From NCBI GenBank assembly GCA_002705575.1, contig PAHI01000078.1:1-30024 (forward strand): DNA of 30,024 nt, written 5' to 3'. A program made the position numbers and the translations under genes. Under the pieces are notes generated by a model. That model was not told the DNA's origin. It saw only the letters and a program-made list of their open reading frames with translations, and did no database searches. Within the stretch, counting starts at the first letter, position 1, and the number at the start of each line of letters is the position of its first letter. Shown here in pieces: positions 8,660 to 17,597 of the stretch. The DNA is from Fidelibacterota bacterium (GTDB lineage Bacteria > Marinisomatota > Marinisomatia > SCGC-AAA003-L08 > GCA-002719095).

Positions 8660-10816
8660 GTGAAACAGTTAATTCAGAACCTACAAAATGGTGAAACTTC
8701 TCTTGTAGAGGTCCCATCTCCGAATGTATCAAGTAACAATTTATTGATTCATTCAACCAATAGTCTTATTTCAGCTGGGACTGAAAAAATGTTAGTGGAT
8801 TTTGCAAAATCAGGTTATTTAGCTAAGGCTCGTCAACAACCCGATAAAGTTAAAGAAGTTATTGATAAGATAAAAAATGATGGTTTTTCAACAACTTATG
8901 AAGCAGTCAAGAGCAAGCTGTCTCAACCAATTACCTTGGGTTATTGCAATGTGGGTAAAGTTGTAGAAATTGGTCATAATGTTAATGATTTCAGTGTTGG
9001 AGATCGTGTGGTGAGCAATGGTAGCCACTCTGAAGTAGTTTCAGTTTCAAAAAATCTTTGTGCACAAATACCTGATAATGTGACCAATGAAGAGGCTAGT
9101 TTTACTGTACTTGCTGCAATAGGCCTTCAAGGAATACGTTTAGCGAAACCTACTTTAGGCGAGAGTTTTGCAGTTATTGGGCTTGGTTCAATTGGTCTTT
9201 TAACTGTCCAGATGTTGATAGCCCAAGGATGTAGAGTTTTAGCTATAGACATTCAGGATGAAAGGCTTCAATTAGCCAAAGACTTTGGTGCAACAACGAT
9301 AAACCCTAAAGAAGGTAATGATGTTATATCTTTTGCTAAAAAGTTTTCAAGAGGCCAAGGAATAGATGGAGTAATTATTACAGCCTCCACTAAAAGTAAT
9401 GAAGTTATTAGTCAAGCAGCTAATATCTGTAGAAAACGAGGAAGAATCGTTTTAGTGGGAGTGACGGGATTAGACTTATCAAGAGATGATTTTTATGAAA
9501 AAGAGTTGAGCTTTCAAGTTAGCTGTTCATATGGGCCTGGTCGCTATGACCCAAATTATGAAGAGGGTGGAAACGATTATCCTATAGCCTTTGTTCGTTG
9601 GACTGAACAAAGAAATTTTGAAGCAGTGCTTGATCTAATGAGTTCTAAGAAAATTAATTTAGCACCCCTAATAAGCCACCGCATACCTTTTGAGGATGCT
9701 CCAAAATTTTATAGTAAAATTTCAGAGGGTGAGCAGGGTTTAGGTATGCTCATTGAATATTCATCATCATCTGATGCTAGGATTTCTAAAACCATAACTC
9801 TACCGAACAACGATAGTCAGGATAAATCTTCTTACAAAGATGATATAGTGCTTGGTTTTATAGGCGCTGGGAACTACGCCTCAAGAGTTTTAATACCAAC
9901 ATTTAAGAGCTTTAATACAAAACTACATTCAGTTGTAACCTCTAATGGCTTGAGTGGAACTATCCATGGTATAAATTCAAATTTCAAATATTCTTCTACA
10001 AATATTAACGATATTATTTCTAATGATGAAATAAATACTATTGCCATTGCAACAAGGCATGATTCTCATTCTGATCTAATCTGTCAAGCTATAGATGCTA
10101 ACAAGAATGTTTTTGTTGAAAAACCGATGGCCATAGACAGGAAGGGTCTTCAAGCAATTAAAAATTTAAATCATGCTGGCGGTAAATCACAAAAGAAAAA
10201 AAATAATCAAATAATGGTCGGGTTTAATAGACGTTTTTCTCCTCATATTATAAAAATGAAATCTCTTCTCGATTCTACTAATGAGCCTAAAACTTTAGTT
10301 ATGACAATGAATGCTGGAAGCATACCAGAAAATCACTGGGTTCATGATACGGATATTGGAGGTGGAAGGATTATCGGAGAAGCATGCCACTATATTGATT
10401 TAATGCGATATTTAGTAGGTTTTGAAATTACTAATGCTGTTGCTACCTGCATGGGAAAAAAAGTCTCAGGAAAAGCCAATGATGACAATGCATCGATAAC
10501 AATTAATTTTGCTGATGGTTCATTTGGAACAATTAATTATTTTTCTAATGGCTCTAGCTCGTTTCCTAAAGAAGCAATCAATGTTTTTTCTGGTGGAAAA
10601 GTTTTAAGTTTAGATAACTTTAGAGTTCTAAGAGGTTTTGGATGGAAAAACTTTAGGAGAATGAGAACCTGGCAACAAGATAAAGGGCAAAAGAATTGCA
10701 TTAAAAGCTTTCTTGATGGCATAAAAACAAATAAACCTGCTATTCCTTTTAATGAGTTATATGAAGTCGCCAGTCTTTCTATCGATATTGCTGAAAATTT
10801 AAGAAAGCAATCTTGA
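8660..10816 (+). CDS. Bi-domain oxidoreductase: MDR dehydrogenase fused to Gfo/Idh/MocA
   Basis: A 718-residue fusion. Residues 1 to about 365 form a medium-chain dehydrogenase: GYCNVGKVVEIG, VGDRVV and the Rossmann loop GLGSIGLL are visible, but the Cys/His set of structural-zinc alcohol dehydrogenases is not. From V397 (VLGFIGAGNYASRVLIP) a Gfo/Idh/MocA domain follows, with EKPMA near residues 487-491 and GRIIGEACHYIDLMRYL, a normal motif for the dehydrogenase active site. Such fusions are known next to heparinase II/III-like genes in glycan loci, as here. They probably oxidise and reduce positions on a sugar nucleotide using NAD(P); the exact reaction is not established. GTG start at 8660 with AGGA upstream. 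The stop TGA overlaps the next start. Confidence 0.85.
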   Translation: MKQLIQNLQNGETSLVEVPSPNVSSNNLLIHSTNSLISAGTEKMLVDFAKSGYLAKARQQPDKVKEVIDKIKNDGFSTTYEAVKSKLSQPITLGYCNVGKVVEIGHNVNDFSVGDRVVSNGSHSEVVSVSKNLCAQIPDNVTNEEASFTVLAAIGLQGIRLAKPTLGESFAVIGLGSIGLLTVQMLIAQGCRVLAIDIQDERLQLAKDFGATTINPKEGNDVISFAKKFSRGQGIDGVIITASTKSNEVISQAANICRKRGRIVLVGVTGLDLSRDDFYEKELSFQVSCSYGPGRYDPNYEEGGNDYPIAFVRWTEQRNFEAVLDLMSSKKINLAPLISHRIPFEDAPKFYSKISEGEQGLGMLIEYSSSSDARISKTITLPNNDSQDKSSYKDDIVLGFIGAGNYASRVLIPTFKSFNTKLHSVVTSNGLSGTIHGINSNFKYSSTNINDIISNDEINTIAIATRHDSHSDLICQAIDANKNVFVEKPMAIDRKGLQAIKNLNHAGGKSQKKKNNQIMVGFNRRFSPHIIKMKSLLDSTNEPKTLVMTMNAGSIPENHWVHDTDIGGGRIIGEACHYIDLMRYLVGFEITNAVATCMGKKVSGKANDDNASITINFADGSFGTINYFSNGSSSFPKEAINVFSGGKVLSLDNFRVLRGFGWKNFRRMRTWQQDKGQKNCIKSFLDGIKTNKPAIPFNELYEVASLSIDIAENLRKQS

Positions 10817-12456
10817 TTATTGATCTATATTTTAATACTGTTCGTAGGCTCAAATTTAAGCAAATATTCTTTCAGATTGTAAGAAGAATCTATCGTCCTG
10901 AATTTAAATCTTATTTGCTAGACCCCACGACTAGAACTCATAAAAATAAATTTATAGATGCATGTCCTGAAAAAAACTCTTTAATCGGTAACAAGGTATT
11001 TAAATTCTATGGAGAGGAAGGCAGCCTACTAGAGATTGGTTGGAATGGGAATGAAAAAGATAAATTATGGCGCTTTAATCAACATTATTTCAATGATCTA
11101 AATGCTGCAAATTCACACAATAGGATTGATTGGCATAAAGATTTAATTCAAGACTGGATTATATGCAATAACTCAAAATATTCTGTTGGGCTTCATGCAT
11201 ACCCTTTATCATTAAGAATAGCCAACTGGATCAAATGGGACTTAAGAGAAAGAGCCTTAAGCAAACCAGCAATTAAAAGCTTATTTGCTCAGGGAATTTT
11301 TCTTGAAAAGTCTTTAGAGCATAATATTTTAGGGAATCACCTCTTCGCAAATGCTAAAGCGCTAATATTTCTTGGTTGTTATTTTAACTGCTTGATTTCA
11401 CAAAGATGGCTAAATAAGGGTTTAAAAATAATTCATAAAGAGTTGCAGGATCAAATTCTAGATGATGGTGGGAATTTTGAATTATCTCCAATGTATCATT
11501 GTATTTTTTCTAAAGACTGTCTAGATATTCTCAATATCTTAAAGAGCTATGATCTAGAAGAAAAAGAAGAAGTAAAAAATATAATTAAGCTTTTAGAATT
11601 GAAAATTCCAAAAATGGTTGATTGGATTAATGCTATGACATTTGATGATAATAAAGTAACTAATTTTAATGATTCAGCTTCAAATATAGGCCCATCTCCA
11701 TTAGATATTAAGACGTATGCAATTAAATTAGGATTTAATTTTGAAAATATGAATACAGTAAAAAAGCTTAATGTTATCCATTTAAAAGATTCAGGCTATA
11801 TTAGTGCTCAAAAGCAGGATATCAAAATTATCATAGATGTTGCTAAACTTGGTCCTGATCATTTGTTAGCTCACGGTCATGCAGATACACTTTCTTTTGA
11901 GCTTTCAAGGCAACAAAAAAGTATATTTGTTAATTCTGGAACCTCTTGCTATGGATCTTCAAGTAGAAGAATGTTTGAGAGGTCTACCAGGGCTCATAAT
12001 ACTGTCGAAGTAAACAGAACAAGCTCATCTCAAACCTGGTCTTCTTTTAGAGTCGCAAAAAGAGCATATCCTTTTAATTTAAAAATTAATGAAAAAAAAG
12101 AATCTCTAAATATTGAATGCTCTCATGATGGATATGAAAAGATACTGAAACGTAGTCTAAGTCACACCAGATATTGGAAGATTGAAGCAAGAAAAATAAT
12201 TATTCAAGATATGGTGAATGGCAAACATGAATCAGCTATTTCTAGATTTATAGTTGATCCGAGTGTAGTTATAAAAAAAATTGATGATACTAAATTTTTG
12301 CTAAAAAATGATGATGTCGAAATTGAATTTATTATAAAAGTTGGTACTATCAATTTGATTAAATGGGAGAGCACCAATAACTTCGGCTACCTTGAGCAAA
12401 CGAAGTGTTTTGAAATAGGTTTAATTAACGGCGTAAGTATCGTTGAAATCATCTAA
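10813..12456 (+). CDS. Heparinase II/III-family protein
   Basis: A 547-residue protein of the heparinase II/III family: an alpha/alpha-toroid N-terminal part (about 60-320, with NHLFANAKAL) and a C-terminal beta-sandwich starting at DHLLAHGHADTLSFEL (H354, H356, D358), followed by FVNSGTSCYG and RAHNTVEVN. The family includes lyases that cleave at uronic acids. Here it has no signal peptide, which argues against a secreted lyase and for a role inside the cell, perhaps as an epimerase or lyase acting on lipid-linked or nucleotide-linked uronate. It starts at TTG 10813, overlapping the previous TGA as TTGA, so it is coupled to the bi-domain oxidoreductase. Family clear; role uncertain. Confidence 0.8.
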   Translation: MIIDLYFNTVRRLKFKQIFFQIVRRIYRPEFKSYLLDPTTRTHKNKFIDACPEKNSLIGNKVFKFYGEEGSLLEIGWNGNEKDKLWRFNQHYFNDLNAANSHNRIDWHKDLIQDWIICNNSKYSVGLHAYPLSLRIANWIKWDLRERALSKPAIKSLFAQGIFLEKSLEHNILGNHLFANAKALIFLGCYFNCLISQRWLNKGLKIIHKELQDQILDDGGNFELSPMYHCIFSKDCLDILNILKSYDLEEKEEVKNIIKLLELKIPKMVDWINAMTFDDNKVTNFNDSASNIGPSPLDIKTYAIKLGFNFENMNTVKKLNVIHLKDSGYISAQKQDIKIIIDVAKLGPDHLLAHGHADTLSFELSRQQKSIFVNSGTSCYGSSSRRMFERSTRAHNTVEVNRTSSSQTWSSFRVAKRAYPFNLKINEKKESLNIECSHDGYEKILKRSLSHTRYWKIEARKIIIQDMVNGKHESAISRFIVDPSVVIKKIDDTKFLLKNDDVEIEFIIKVGTINLIKWESTNNFGYLEQTKCFEIGLINGVSIVEII

Positions 12457-12462
12457 TTTTTA

Positions 12463-13626
12463 ATGAAAATAACTATAATTACATCCTTTCCATTTCCTAA
12501 CGGTAAAGCGACTGCCAATAGAATGAGGGTATTTGCTGAAGAATTACTAAAAAATAAACGTATTGATTCAATTGATATTGTTTGTAGCTCAGGCGATGCC
12601 AATCAACATAGTAATTTTACCCATAATATTAAAATTATTAATATTATGGGTAATTCTGTTAATAAAAATAATTATATTTTAAGAGCTTTTAAGGAGCTCT
12701 TGCTTTCAATTGAATTATGGCGAGCAGCTTACAAAACTAACTCTGAAATTTATATAGTCTCAATACCTTCAATTCTTTTATTACTCCCAATAATTTTTTT
12801 TAAAAAACCTAAATTATTAGTTTTAGATATTAGAGATGCGGTTTGGACTTATTTTTCAAAAGGGTTTATTAGTAACTCCTTAAAAAAGATTATTGAATAT
12901 ACATTTAAATTAGCTTCAAAAAAAGCAAACATACTATCTGTTACAAACAAGTCTGAGGCGTTAATTGTAAAAAATATTCAAGATATCAATCCTATTATAG
13001 TTCCTAATGGCATTTCAGAGAAAAAATTAATTGAGGTTTCAAAGGCAGCTCAAAAATCAAGCGTGAATAATAAAAATATTAATATTACATATATAGGTAA
13101 TGTTGGCATAGCACAGAAACTAGAAATCCTTCTTAATTTTTGCAAGAAAGATTATGAAAATGTCTCAATAAATATTATTGGGGATGGAGCACAACTTAAA
13201 CATCTTAAAAATCAAGCAAAAATTGAAAATATAAAAAATATTAATTTTTTTGGAGCAGTCCCCCCAGAAAATGTTTTAGAGTTTATGGAAAATGCAGATG
13301 TATTATTTGCACAAATTGGCGGCGATTTTTCTTCGGCAGTTCCAACAAAAATATTTGAATATATTGCTTCTGGTAGAAGAGTTTTACTTGGATTGCCGGA
13401 TGGACCAGCCAAAGATATTTTTAAAGATTTTTATGGTGTAGAAATATTTAATACAGGTGATATCCATGACTTTCAAATATCCTATAACCGCTTAATTGAA
13501 AAAGAATTAAGCGAAGTTGAAATTAAATTTAATTTAAATCGTCTAAAAAGTAATTATGTTCGTGAAAAATCAATGCACAATTTTTTAATTCATTTTGATA
13601 AGCTTTTAAATGATTCATTTTTATAA
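12463..13626 (+). CDS. GT4-like glycosyltransferase
   Basis: A 387-residue GT-B glycosyltransferase. The N-terminus reads ITIITSFPFPNGKATANR, the typical acceptor-side opening of GT4 enzymes that follow heparinase-like genes. The donor-side domain has YIGNVGIAQKLE, NINFFGAVPPENVLEFM and SSAVPTKIFEYIASGRRVLL, with E299 where GT4 enzymes hold the ribose-binding glutamate. The start ATG lies 6 nt after the previous stop. Two perfect inverted repeats are embedded in this coding region (12617-12653 and 13489-13513). Linkage and donor are unknown; the wecB/wecC product UDP-ManNAcA is one possible donor. Confidence 0.8.
   Translation: MKITIITSFPFPNGKATANRMRVFAEELLKNKRIDSIDIVCSSGDANQHSNFTHNIKIINIMGNSVNKNNYILRAFKELLLSIELWRAAYKTNSEIYIVSIPSILLLLPIIFFKKPKLLVLDIRDAVWTYFSKGFISNSLKKIIEYTFKLASKKANILSVTNKSEALIVKNIQDINPIIVPNGISEKKLIEVSKAAQKSSVNNKNINITYIGNVGIAQKLEILLNFCKKDYENVSINIIGDGAQLKHLKNQAKIENIKNINFFGAVPPENVLEFMENADVLFAQIGGDFSSAVPTKIFEYIASGRRVLLGLPDGPAKDIFKDFYGVEIFNTGDIHDFQISYNRLIEKELSEVEIKFNLNRLKSNYVREKSMHNFLIHFDKLLNDSFL
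12617..12653 (+). repeat. Perfect 16-bp inverted repeat, 5-nt loop, inside the GT gene
   Basis: Arms TTACCCATAATATTAA (12617-12632) and TTAATATTATGGGTAA (12638-12653) are exact reverse complements around AATTA. The element lies in frame in the N-terminal third of the glycosyltransferase gene, where the protein reads NFTHNIKIINIMGN. RNA or single-stranded DNA should fold into a long hairpin. Confidence 0.9.
13489..13513 (+). repeat. Perfect 9-bp inverted repeat near the 3' end of the GT gene
   Basis: CGCTTAATT (13489-13497) and AATTAAGCG (13505-13513) are exact inverted repeats around the loop GAAAAAG. They are inside the coding sequence, about 115 nt before the stop, with no T-run after them, so not an intrinsic terminator. 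Confidence 0.6.
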
Positions 13627-13649
13627 GAGAACTTTGCATACCTTTTGTT

Positions 13650-13655
13650 TATAAT
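13650..13655 (+). promoter_or_regulatory. Putative -10 box upstream of wecB
   Basis: A perfect TATAAT lies in the 61-nt gap between the GT gene and wecB, one of the larger gaps of the locus. A TTGCAT at 13634-13639 is only 10 bp upstream, too close to pair with it, and no better -35 is seen. A transcript from here would have a leader of about 26 nt with the GGAG site. Confidence 0.35.
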
Positions 13656-13687
13656 CTGTAGGTATGAGATAGTTTTTGGAGATAAAA

Positions 13688-14836
13688 TTGTTAAAAAATG
13701 TTTTAGTTGTTTTTGGAACGAGACCTGAAGCTATTAAAATGGCACCAATATGCCACGAATTGAAAAAAAATACTGAATACTTCAATACAACCGTTTGCGT
13801 TACTGCTCAGCATAGAGAAATGCTTGATCAGGTTCTTGAGTTATTTGATATCGCTCCTGATGAAGACCTAAATATAATGGAGCACGGACAAGATTTAACT
13901 GACATTACATCATCAATACTGATCTCAATGAGAGCCGTTTTTAAAAAATATAAACCTGATTTAGTTTTAGTTCATGGTGACACAACCACAACATTGGCTT
14001 GTTCTATGGCAGCCTTTTATGCAGATATTCCAATAGGCCATGTGGAAGCGGGACTTCGAACAAATAATATATATGCTCCTTTTCCAGAAGAGTTTAATCG
14101 TCAGGTAACAAGCAAACTTGCTAAAATTCATTTTGCACCAACAAAATCAAGTAGTGAAAATTTGATTCAAGAAAAATATCCCAAAAGTAATATTTTTATC
14201 ACAGGCAATACTGTAATAGATTCTCTTCATTGGGTAGTTAGCAGATTTAAAAAAGATTATAAAAGAAAGAGCAATATTCTTAAATTTCTTTCTAAATACA
14301 TAGGCTTTGATTTAGATAAAAACAAGTTTATATTGATTACAGGGCATAGAAGGGAAAATTTTGGCAAAGGATTTATTGATATCTGTGAAGCTTTATCTGA
14401 ACTTGCAATAAAATTTCCAGACATGCACTTTGTATATCCTGTTCATCTCAATCCAAATGTTCAAGAGCCTGTAAATGCAATACTTTCAAAGTTTAAAAAT
14501 GTTCATTTGATACCACCTCTCGACTATGAACCATTTATATACTTGCTGACTAAATGTTTCTTGGTCCTTACAGATTCAGGTGGTATACAAGAAGAAGCTC
14601 CGAGTATAGGCAAGCCTGTGCTTGTCATGAGGGATGTGACAGAGAGGCCAGAGGCAGTTACTGCTGGAACTGTAAAGCTTGTAGGAGCAAATAAGACCAA
14701 TATCATAAGAGAAGTCTCTCAAATAATTGAAAATGAATCCAGTTATTTATCTATGTCGCAGGCCCTTAATCCATATGGAGACGGAAATGCCTCTAAAAGA
14801 ATTGTTGACCAAATTAAGAGAGAGATTTATGAATAA
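13688..14836 (+). CDS. wecB: UDP-N-acetylglucosamine 2-epimerase (non-hydrolysing)
   Basis: WecB interconverts UDP-GlcNAc and UDP-ManNAc in the cytoplasm. Hallmarks are VFGTRPEAIKMAP at the start, HGDTTTTLA, GHVEAGLRT, FPEEFNRQ, ITGHRRENFG and TDSGGIQEEAP, all in the usual order. I chose TTG at 13688 (382 residues) because GGAG at 13678-13681 sits 6 nt before it and the protein then begins MLKNVLVVFGTRPEA as in the family; the in-frame TTG at 13676 has its codon overlapping that site. The gene overlaps wecC by 8 bp and together they give UDP-ManNAcA. Length and motifs are normal and the call is secure. Confidence 0.95.
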   Translation: MLKNVLVVFGTRPEAIKMAPICHELKKNTEYFNTTVCVTAQHREMLDQVLELFDIAPDEDLNIMEHGQDLTDITSSILISMRAVFKKYKPDLVLVHGDTTTTLACSMAAFYADIPIGHVEAGLRTNNIYAPFPEEFNRQVTSKLAKIHFAPTKSSSENLIQEKYPKSNIFITGNTVIDSLHWVVSRFKKDYKRKSNILKFLSKYIGFDLDKNKFILITGHRRENFGKGFIDICEALSELAIKFPDMHFVYPVHLNPNVQEPVNAILSKFKNVHLIPPLDYEPFIYLLTKCFLVLTDSGGIQEEAPSIGKPVLVMRDVTERPEAVTAGTVKLVGANKTNIIREVSQIIENESSYLSMSQALNPYGDGNASKRIVDQIKREIYE

Positions 14837-16058
14837 CAGAAATAAAACAGTATGTGTTATTGGTCTTGGGTACATTGGCCTTCCAACGGCTGCTTTGTTA
14901 GCCAATACAGGTTATGAAGTAATAGGAGTTGATATAAACCAATCAACTGTAGATACAATTAACAGAGGAGATATACATATAGTAGAGCCTGACTTAGATC
15001 ATCATGTTAAAAATGCTGTTATGAATGGAAGCCTAAAAGCTGTTACTAAGGCTCAAGTAGCCGACATCTATATAATCTGCGTACCAACTCCTTTTTACAA
15101 TGAGAATGATATTCCAACACCTAATACTGAATATGTAGAAAGTGCAGCTAACTCAATTAAAAGTTTAATTAAAGAAGGGGATATGATTATTCTTGAATCA
15201 ACCTCTCCAGTTGGTACAACAAGAAAAATTAGAAATATTATTAAAGAAACTAATGCTGATATCGAAAAAATATCAATAGCTTATTGTCCTGAAAGAGTCC
15301 TTCCTGGAAAGATTATGCATGAATTAGTTAATAACGATCGAATTATAGGCGGAGTTAATAAAAAATCGACAGATGATGTGTCTAAATTTTATGAATCATT
15401 TGTAAATGGCAAAGTACTGACAACTTCAGATAAAACCGCAGAGATGTGTAAATTAGCTGAAAATAGTTTCCGTGACATAAATATTGCTTATGCAAATGAG
15501 TTGTCAATGATATGTGATAATAATGAAATAGATGTTTGGGAGCTAATTAGTCTAGCCAATAGGCATCCTAGGGTAGATATATTACAACCTGCTACAGGAG
15601 TTGGAGGTCACTGCATTGCAGTAGACCCATGGTTTATTGTCTCAAAAGATCCTGAGTGTTCACAAATTATAAAAAAAGCTCGTGAAGTTAATGACTCCAA
15701 GCCAGAATGGGTGGTTAATAAAATTATGCGAGAAGTAAAAAATATATCAGAAAAAAAGAACTATGAACCTAAAGTTTCTTGTCTAGGGCTTTCTTTTAAA
15801 CCTAATATTGATGATCTTCGAGAATCTCCAGCTGTTTTGGTGGTTAGCAGACTTCTTGATCTTGGCGTCAATGTTGTTTCAGTAGAACCAAATATCAATG
15901 AACATAATAAATTTAAACTAAGTTCTTTTGATGATTCTCTAGATGCTGACATAATAGTTATTCTTGTTAAACATCAAGAGTTTTTAAACAAAGAAAATAA
16001 AGAAAAATTAATGAATGCAAATACCATAGATTTTTGTGGAGCTATGATAGCGTCCTAA
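14829..16058 (+). CDS. wecC: UDP-N-acetyl-D-mannosamine dehydrogenase
   Basis: This 409-residue UDP-glucose/GDP-mannose dehydrogenase-family enzyme oxidises UDP-ManNAc to UDP-ManNAcA with two NAD. Seen: Rossmann motif CVIGLGYIGLPTA, ICVPTPF, ESTSPVGTTR, YCPERVLPG, KLAENSFRDINIAYANEL and the catalytic Cys262 in GVGGHCIAVDPWF; LGLSFKPNIDDLRESPA marks the C-terminal domain. The start is ATG 14829, inside the end of wecB (8-bp overlap); the longer open frame back to 14727 would duplicate wecB coding sequence and add a non-family N-terminus. Directly downstream is a second, different nucleotide-sugar dehydrogenase. The adjacency to wecB makes ManNAc specificity likely. Confidence 0.93.
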   Translation: MNNRNKTVCVIGLGYIGLPTAALLANTGYEVIGVDINQSTVDTINRGDIHIVEPDLDHHVKNAVMNGSLKAVTKAQVADIYIICVPTPFYNENDIPTPNTEYVESAANSIKSLIKEGDMIILESTSPVGTTRKIRNIIKETNADIEKISIAYCPERVLPGKIMHELVNNDRIIGGVNKKSTDDVSKFYESFVNGKVLTTSDKTAEMCKLAENSFRDINIAYANELSMICDNNEIDVWELISLANRHPRVDILQPATGVGGHCIAVDPWFIVSKDPECSQIIKKAREVNDSKPEWVVNKIMREVKNISEKKNYEPKVSCLGLSFKPNIDDLRESPAVLVVSRLLDLGVNVVSVEPNINEHNKFKLSSFDDSLDADIIVILVKHQEFLNKENKEKLMNANTIDFCGAMIAS

Positions 16059-16088
16059 ATTTTCTTTGTTTAAATAAAAGAGGCTTTT

Positions 16089-17582
16089 ATGAAAAAATCA
16101 GTTAATACTTTAACTCAGGATGTATATGATATTCCTGAAGTACTGGATGATTCAAAAAATATTGAAAAATTCCTAAAGAAAAATAATGGAAAAAAAGTTA
16201 TTGTTGTCCAAGGGCTTGGCTTTGTTGGTGCAGTTATGTCATTAGTATGCGCTAACTCATTTGAAGAAGAATATGCTGTTATAGGTATTGATTTACCAAA
16301 TGAGAATACTTACTGGAAAATACGATCAATAAATGATGGAATTTTCCCTCTTATTGCAGACGATCCAAAAATTGATGAGTTTTTTCAAGAATCAATAAAA
16401 AAAGGAAATTTCTTTGCAACATACGACTCTCTAGCATATAAGTATGCAGATGTTGTTATTGTTGACATCAATCTAGATGTTGAAAAAATATCTGAGGATA
16501 GCGGAGTATTGAATGATTATAATGTTGATCTAACCGGCTTTAAATCAGCCATATTATCTATTGGAAAAAATTGTAAAGAAGATGTAATGATTCTTGTTGA
16601 AACAACAGTTCCTCCTGGAACAAGTCAATTTGTTGTGAAACCGGCTATAGATGATGAATTAAGCAAGCGCGGTCTAAGCACAGAAAAATACAGACTAGGG
16701 CACTCATATGAACGAGTAATGCCTGGGCCTGAATATATAGACTCTATTCGAGAATTTCCTAGGGTCTATTCTGGCGTAAACAAAATTAGTGCAGATTCAA
16801 TTGAACAATTTTTAAAAACTATTATTGATCTAAGCAAGTGTGAGTTAACTAGGCTTGAGCACACCAATGCAACTGAAATGGCTAAAGTTTTAGAAAATTC
16901 ATATCGTGCAATGAATATAGCTTTTGCAATTGAATGGTCTCGTTTTGCAGAGGAGGCTGGTGTAGATCTTTATTCGATGGTTGATGCTATTAGAATTAGA
17001 AAGACCCATTCAAATTTAATGTACCCCGGCATTGGAGTTGGCGGCTATTGTCTAACAAAAGATCCGTTACTAGCGAGTTGGGCCCGTAAATCCTTTTTTG
17101 CTTCTCAATCAGGGTTAGAGATGAGTGTTAACAGCGTGTCCAATAACGATCAGATGCCCATATTCGCCTTTAATAGACTTGTTGAAGTGTATGGAAGTTT
17201 GAAAGGAAAAAAGGTTGCCTTTCTTGGAGTCTCTTATCGCGGTGATGTGGGAGATACAAGATACACCCCAGTAGAAACTTTAGTAACAAAAGTTCGCGAA
17301 GCACAGTCAGAGATATTACTTCATGATCCTTATGTTTCTTTTTGGCAAGAACAAGGATGCTATATAGAGTCGAATATTGATAATATATTCAACATGTCCC
17401 CAGATATCATTATCATTTCAACGGGCCACAAGTACTATAAAAAAGATGAAATATTGCAGAAGATTATGGCAATGAATTCTATTAAAATATTCGATACTAT
17501 AGGCTTATTAAGCGAGGATCAGATTTTAGCTTTACAAAAGAAACATACAGTTTCTGTTCTTGGTCGTGGCGATGTTAATTAA
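16089..17582 (+). CDS. Second nucleotide-sugar dehydrogenase (UDP-Glc/GDP-Man DH family)
   Basis: A 497-residue relative of WecC/Ugd with about 35 extra N-terminal residues before the Rossmann motif GLGFVGAVMS. It keeps ETTVPPGTSQF, YERVMPGPEY, LENSYRAMNIAFAIEW, the catalytic Cys321 in GVGGYCLTKDP and a C-terminal FLGVSYRGDVGDTRYTP segment. It should oxidise C6 of a sugar nucleotide to a uronic acid using two NAD. MPGPEYIDSI replaces the usual PERVLPG-type continuation, which places it apart from wecC, so it likely has a different substrate. AGAGG sits 5 nt before ATG 16089. The SDR gene follows after 15 nt, and the pair may make a modified uronic acid sugar. Family certain; substrate unknown. 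Confidence 0.85.
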   Translation: MKKSVNTLTQDVYDIPEVLDDSKNIEKFLKKNNGKKVIVVQGLGFVGAVMSLVCANSFEEEYAVIGIDLPNENTYWKIRSINDGIFPLIADDPKIDEFFQESIKKGNFFATYDSLAYKYADVVIVDINLDVEKISEDSGVLNDYNVDLTGFKSAILSIGKNCKEDVMILVETTVPPGTSQFVVKPAIDDELSKRGLSTEKYRLGHSYERVMPGPEYIDSIREFPRVYSGVNKISADSIEQFLKTIIDLSKCELTRLEHTNATEMAKVLENSYRAMNIAFAIEWSRFAEEAGVDLYSMVDAIRIRKTHSNLMYPGIGVGGYCLTKDPLLASWARKSFFASQSGLEMSVNSVSNNDQMPIFAFNRLVEVYGSLKGKKVAFLGVSYRGDVGDTRYTPVETLVTKVREAQSEILLHDPYVSFWQEQGCYIESNIDNIFNMSPDIIIISTGHKYYKKDEILQKIMAMNSIKIFDTIGLLSEDQILALQKKHTVSVLGRGDVN

Positions 17583-17597
17583 TTTTTGAGGTAAACA

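Noticed and set aside
13634..13655. TTGCAT and TATAAT as a complete promoter for wecB
   Set aside because: They are only 10 bp apart, too short for sigma-70; only the -10 box is kept as a candidate.
14727..14828. A longer N-terminus for wecC
   Set aside because: The extra residues come from wecB coding sequence in another frame and do not resemble the family; ATG 14829 leads directly into the Rossmann motif.
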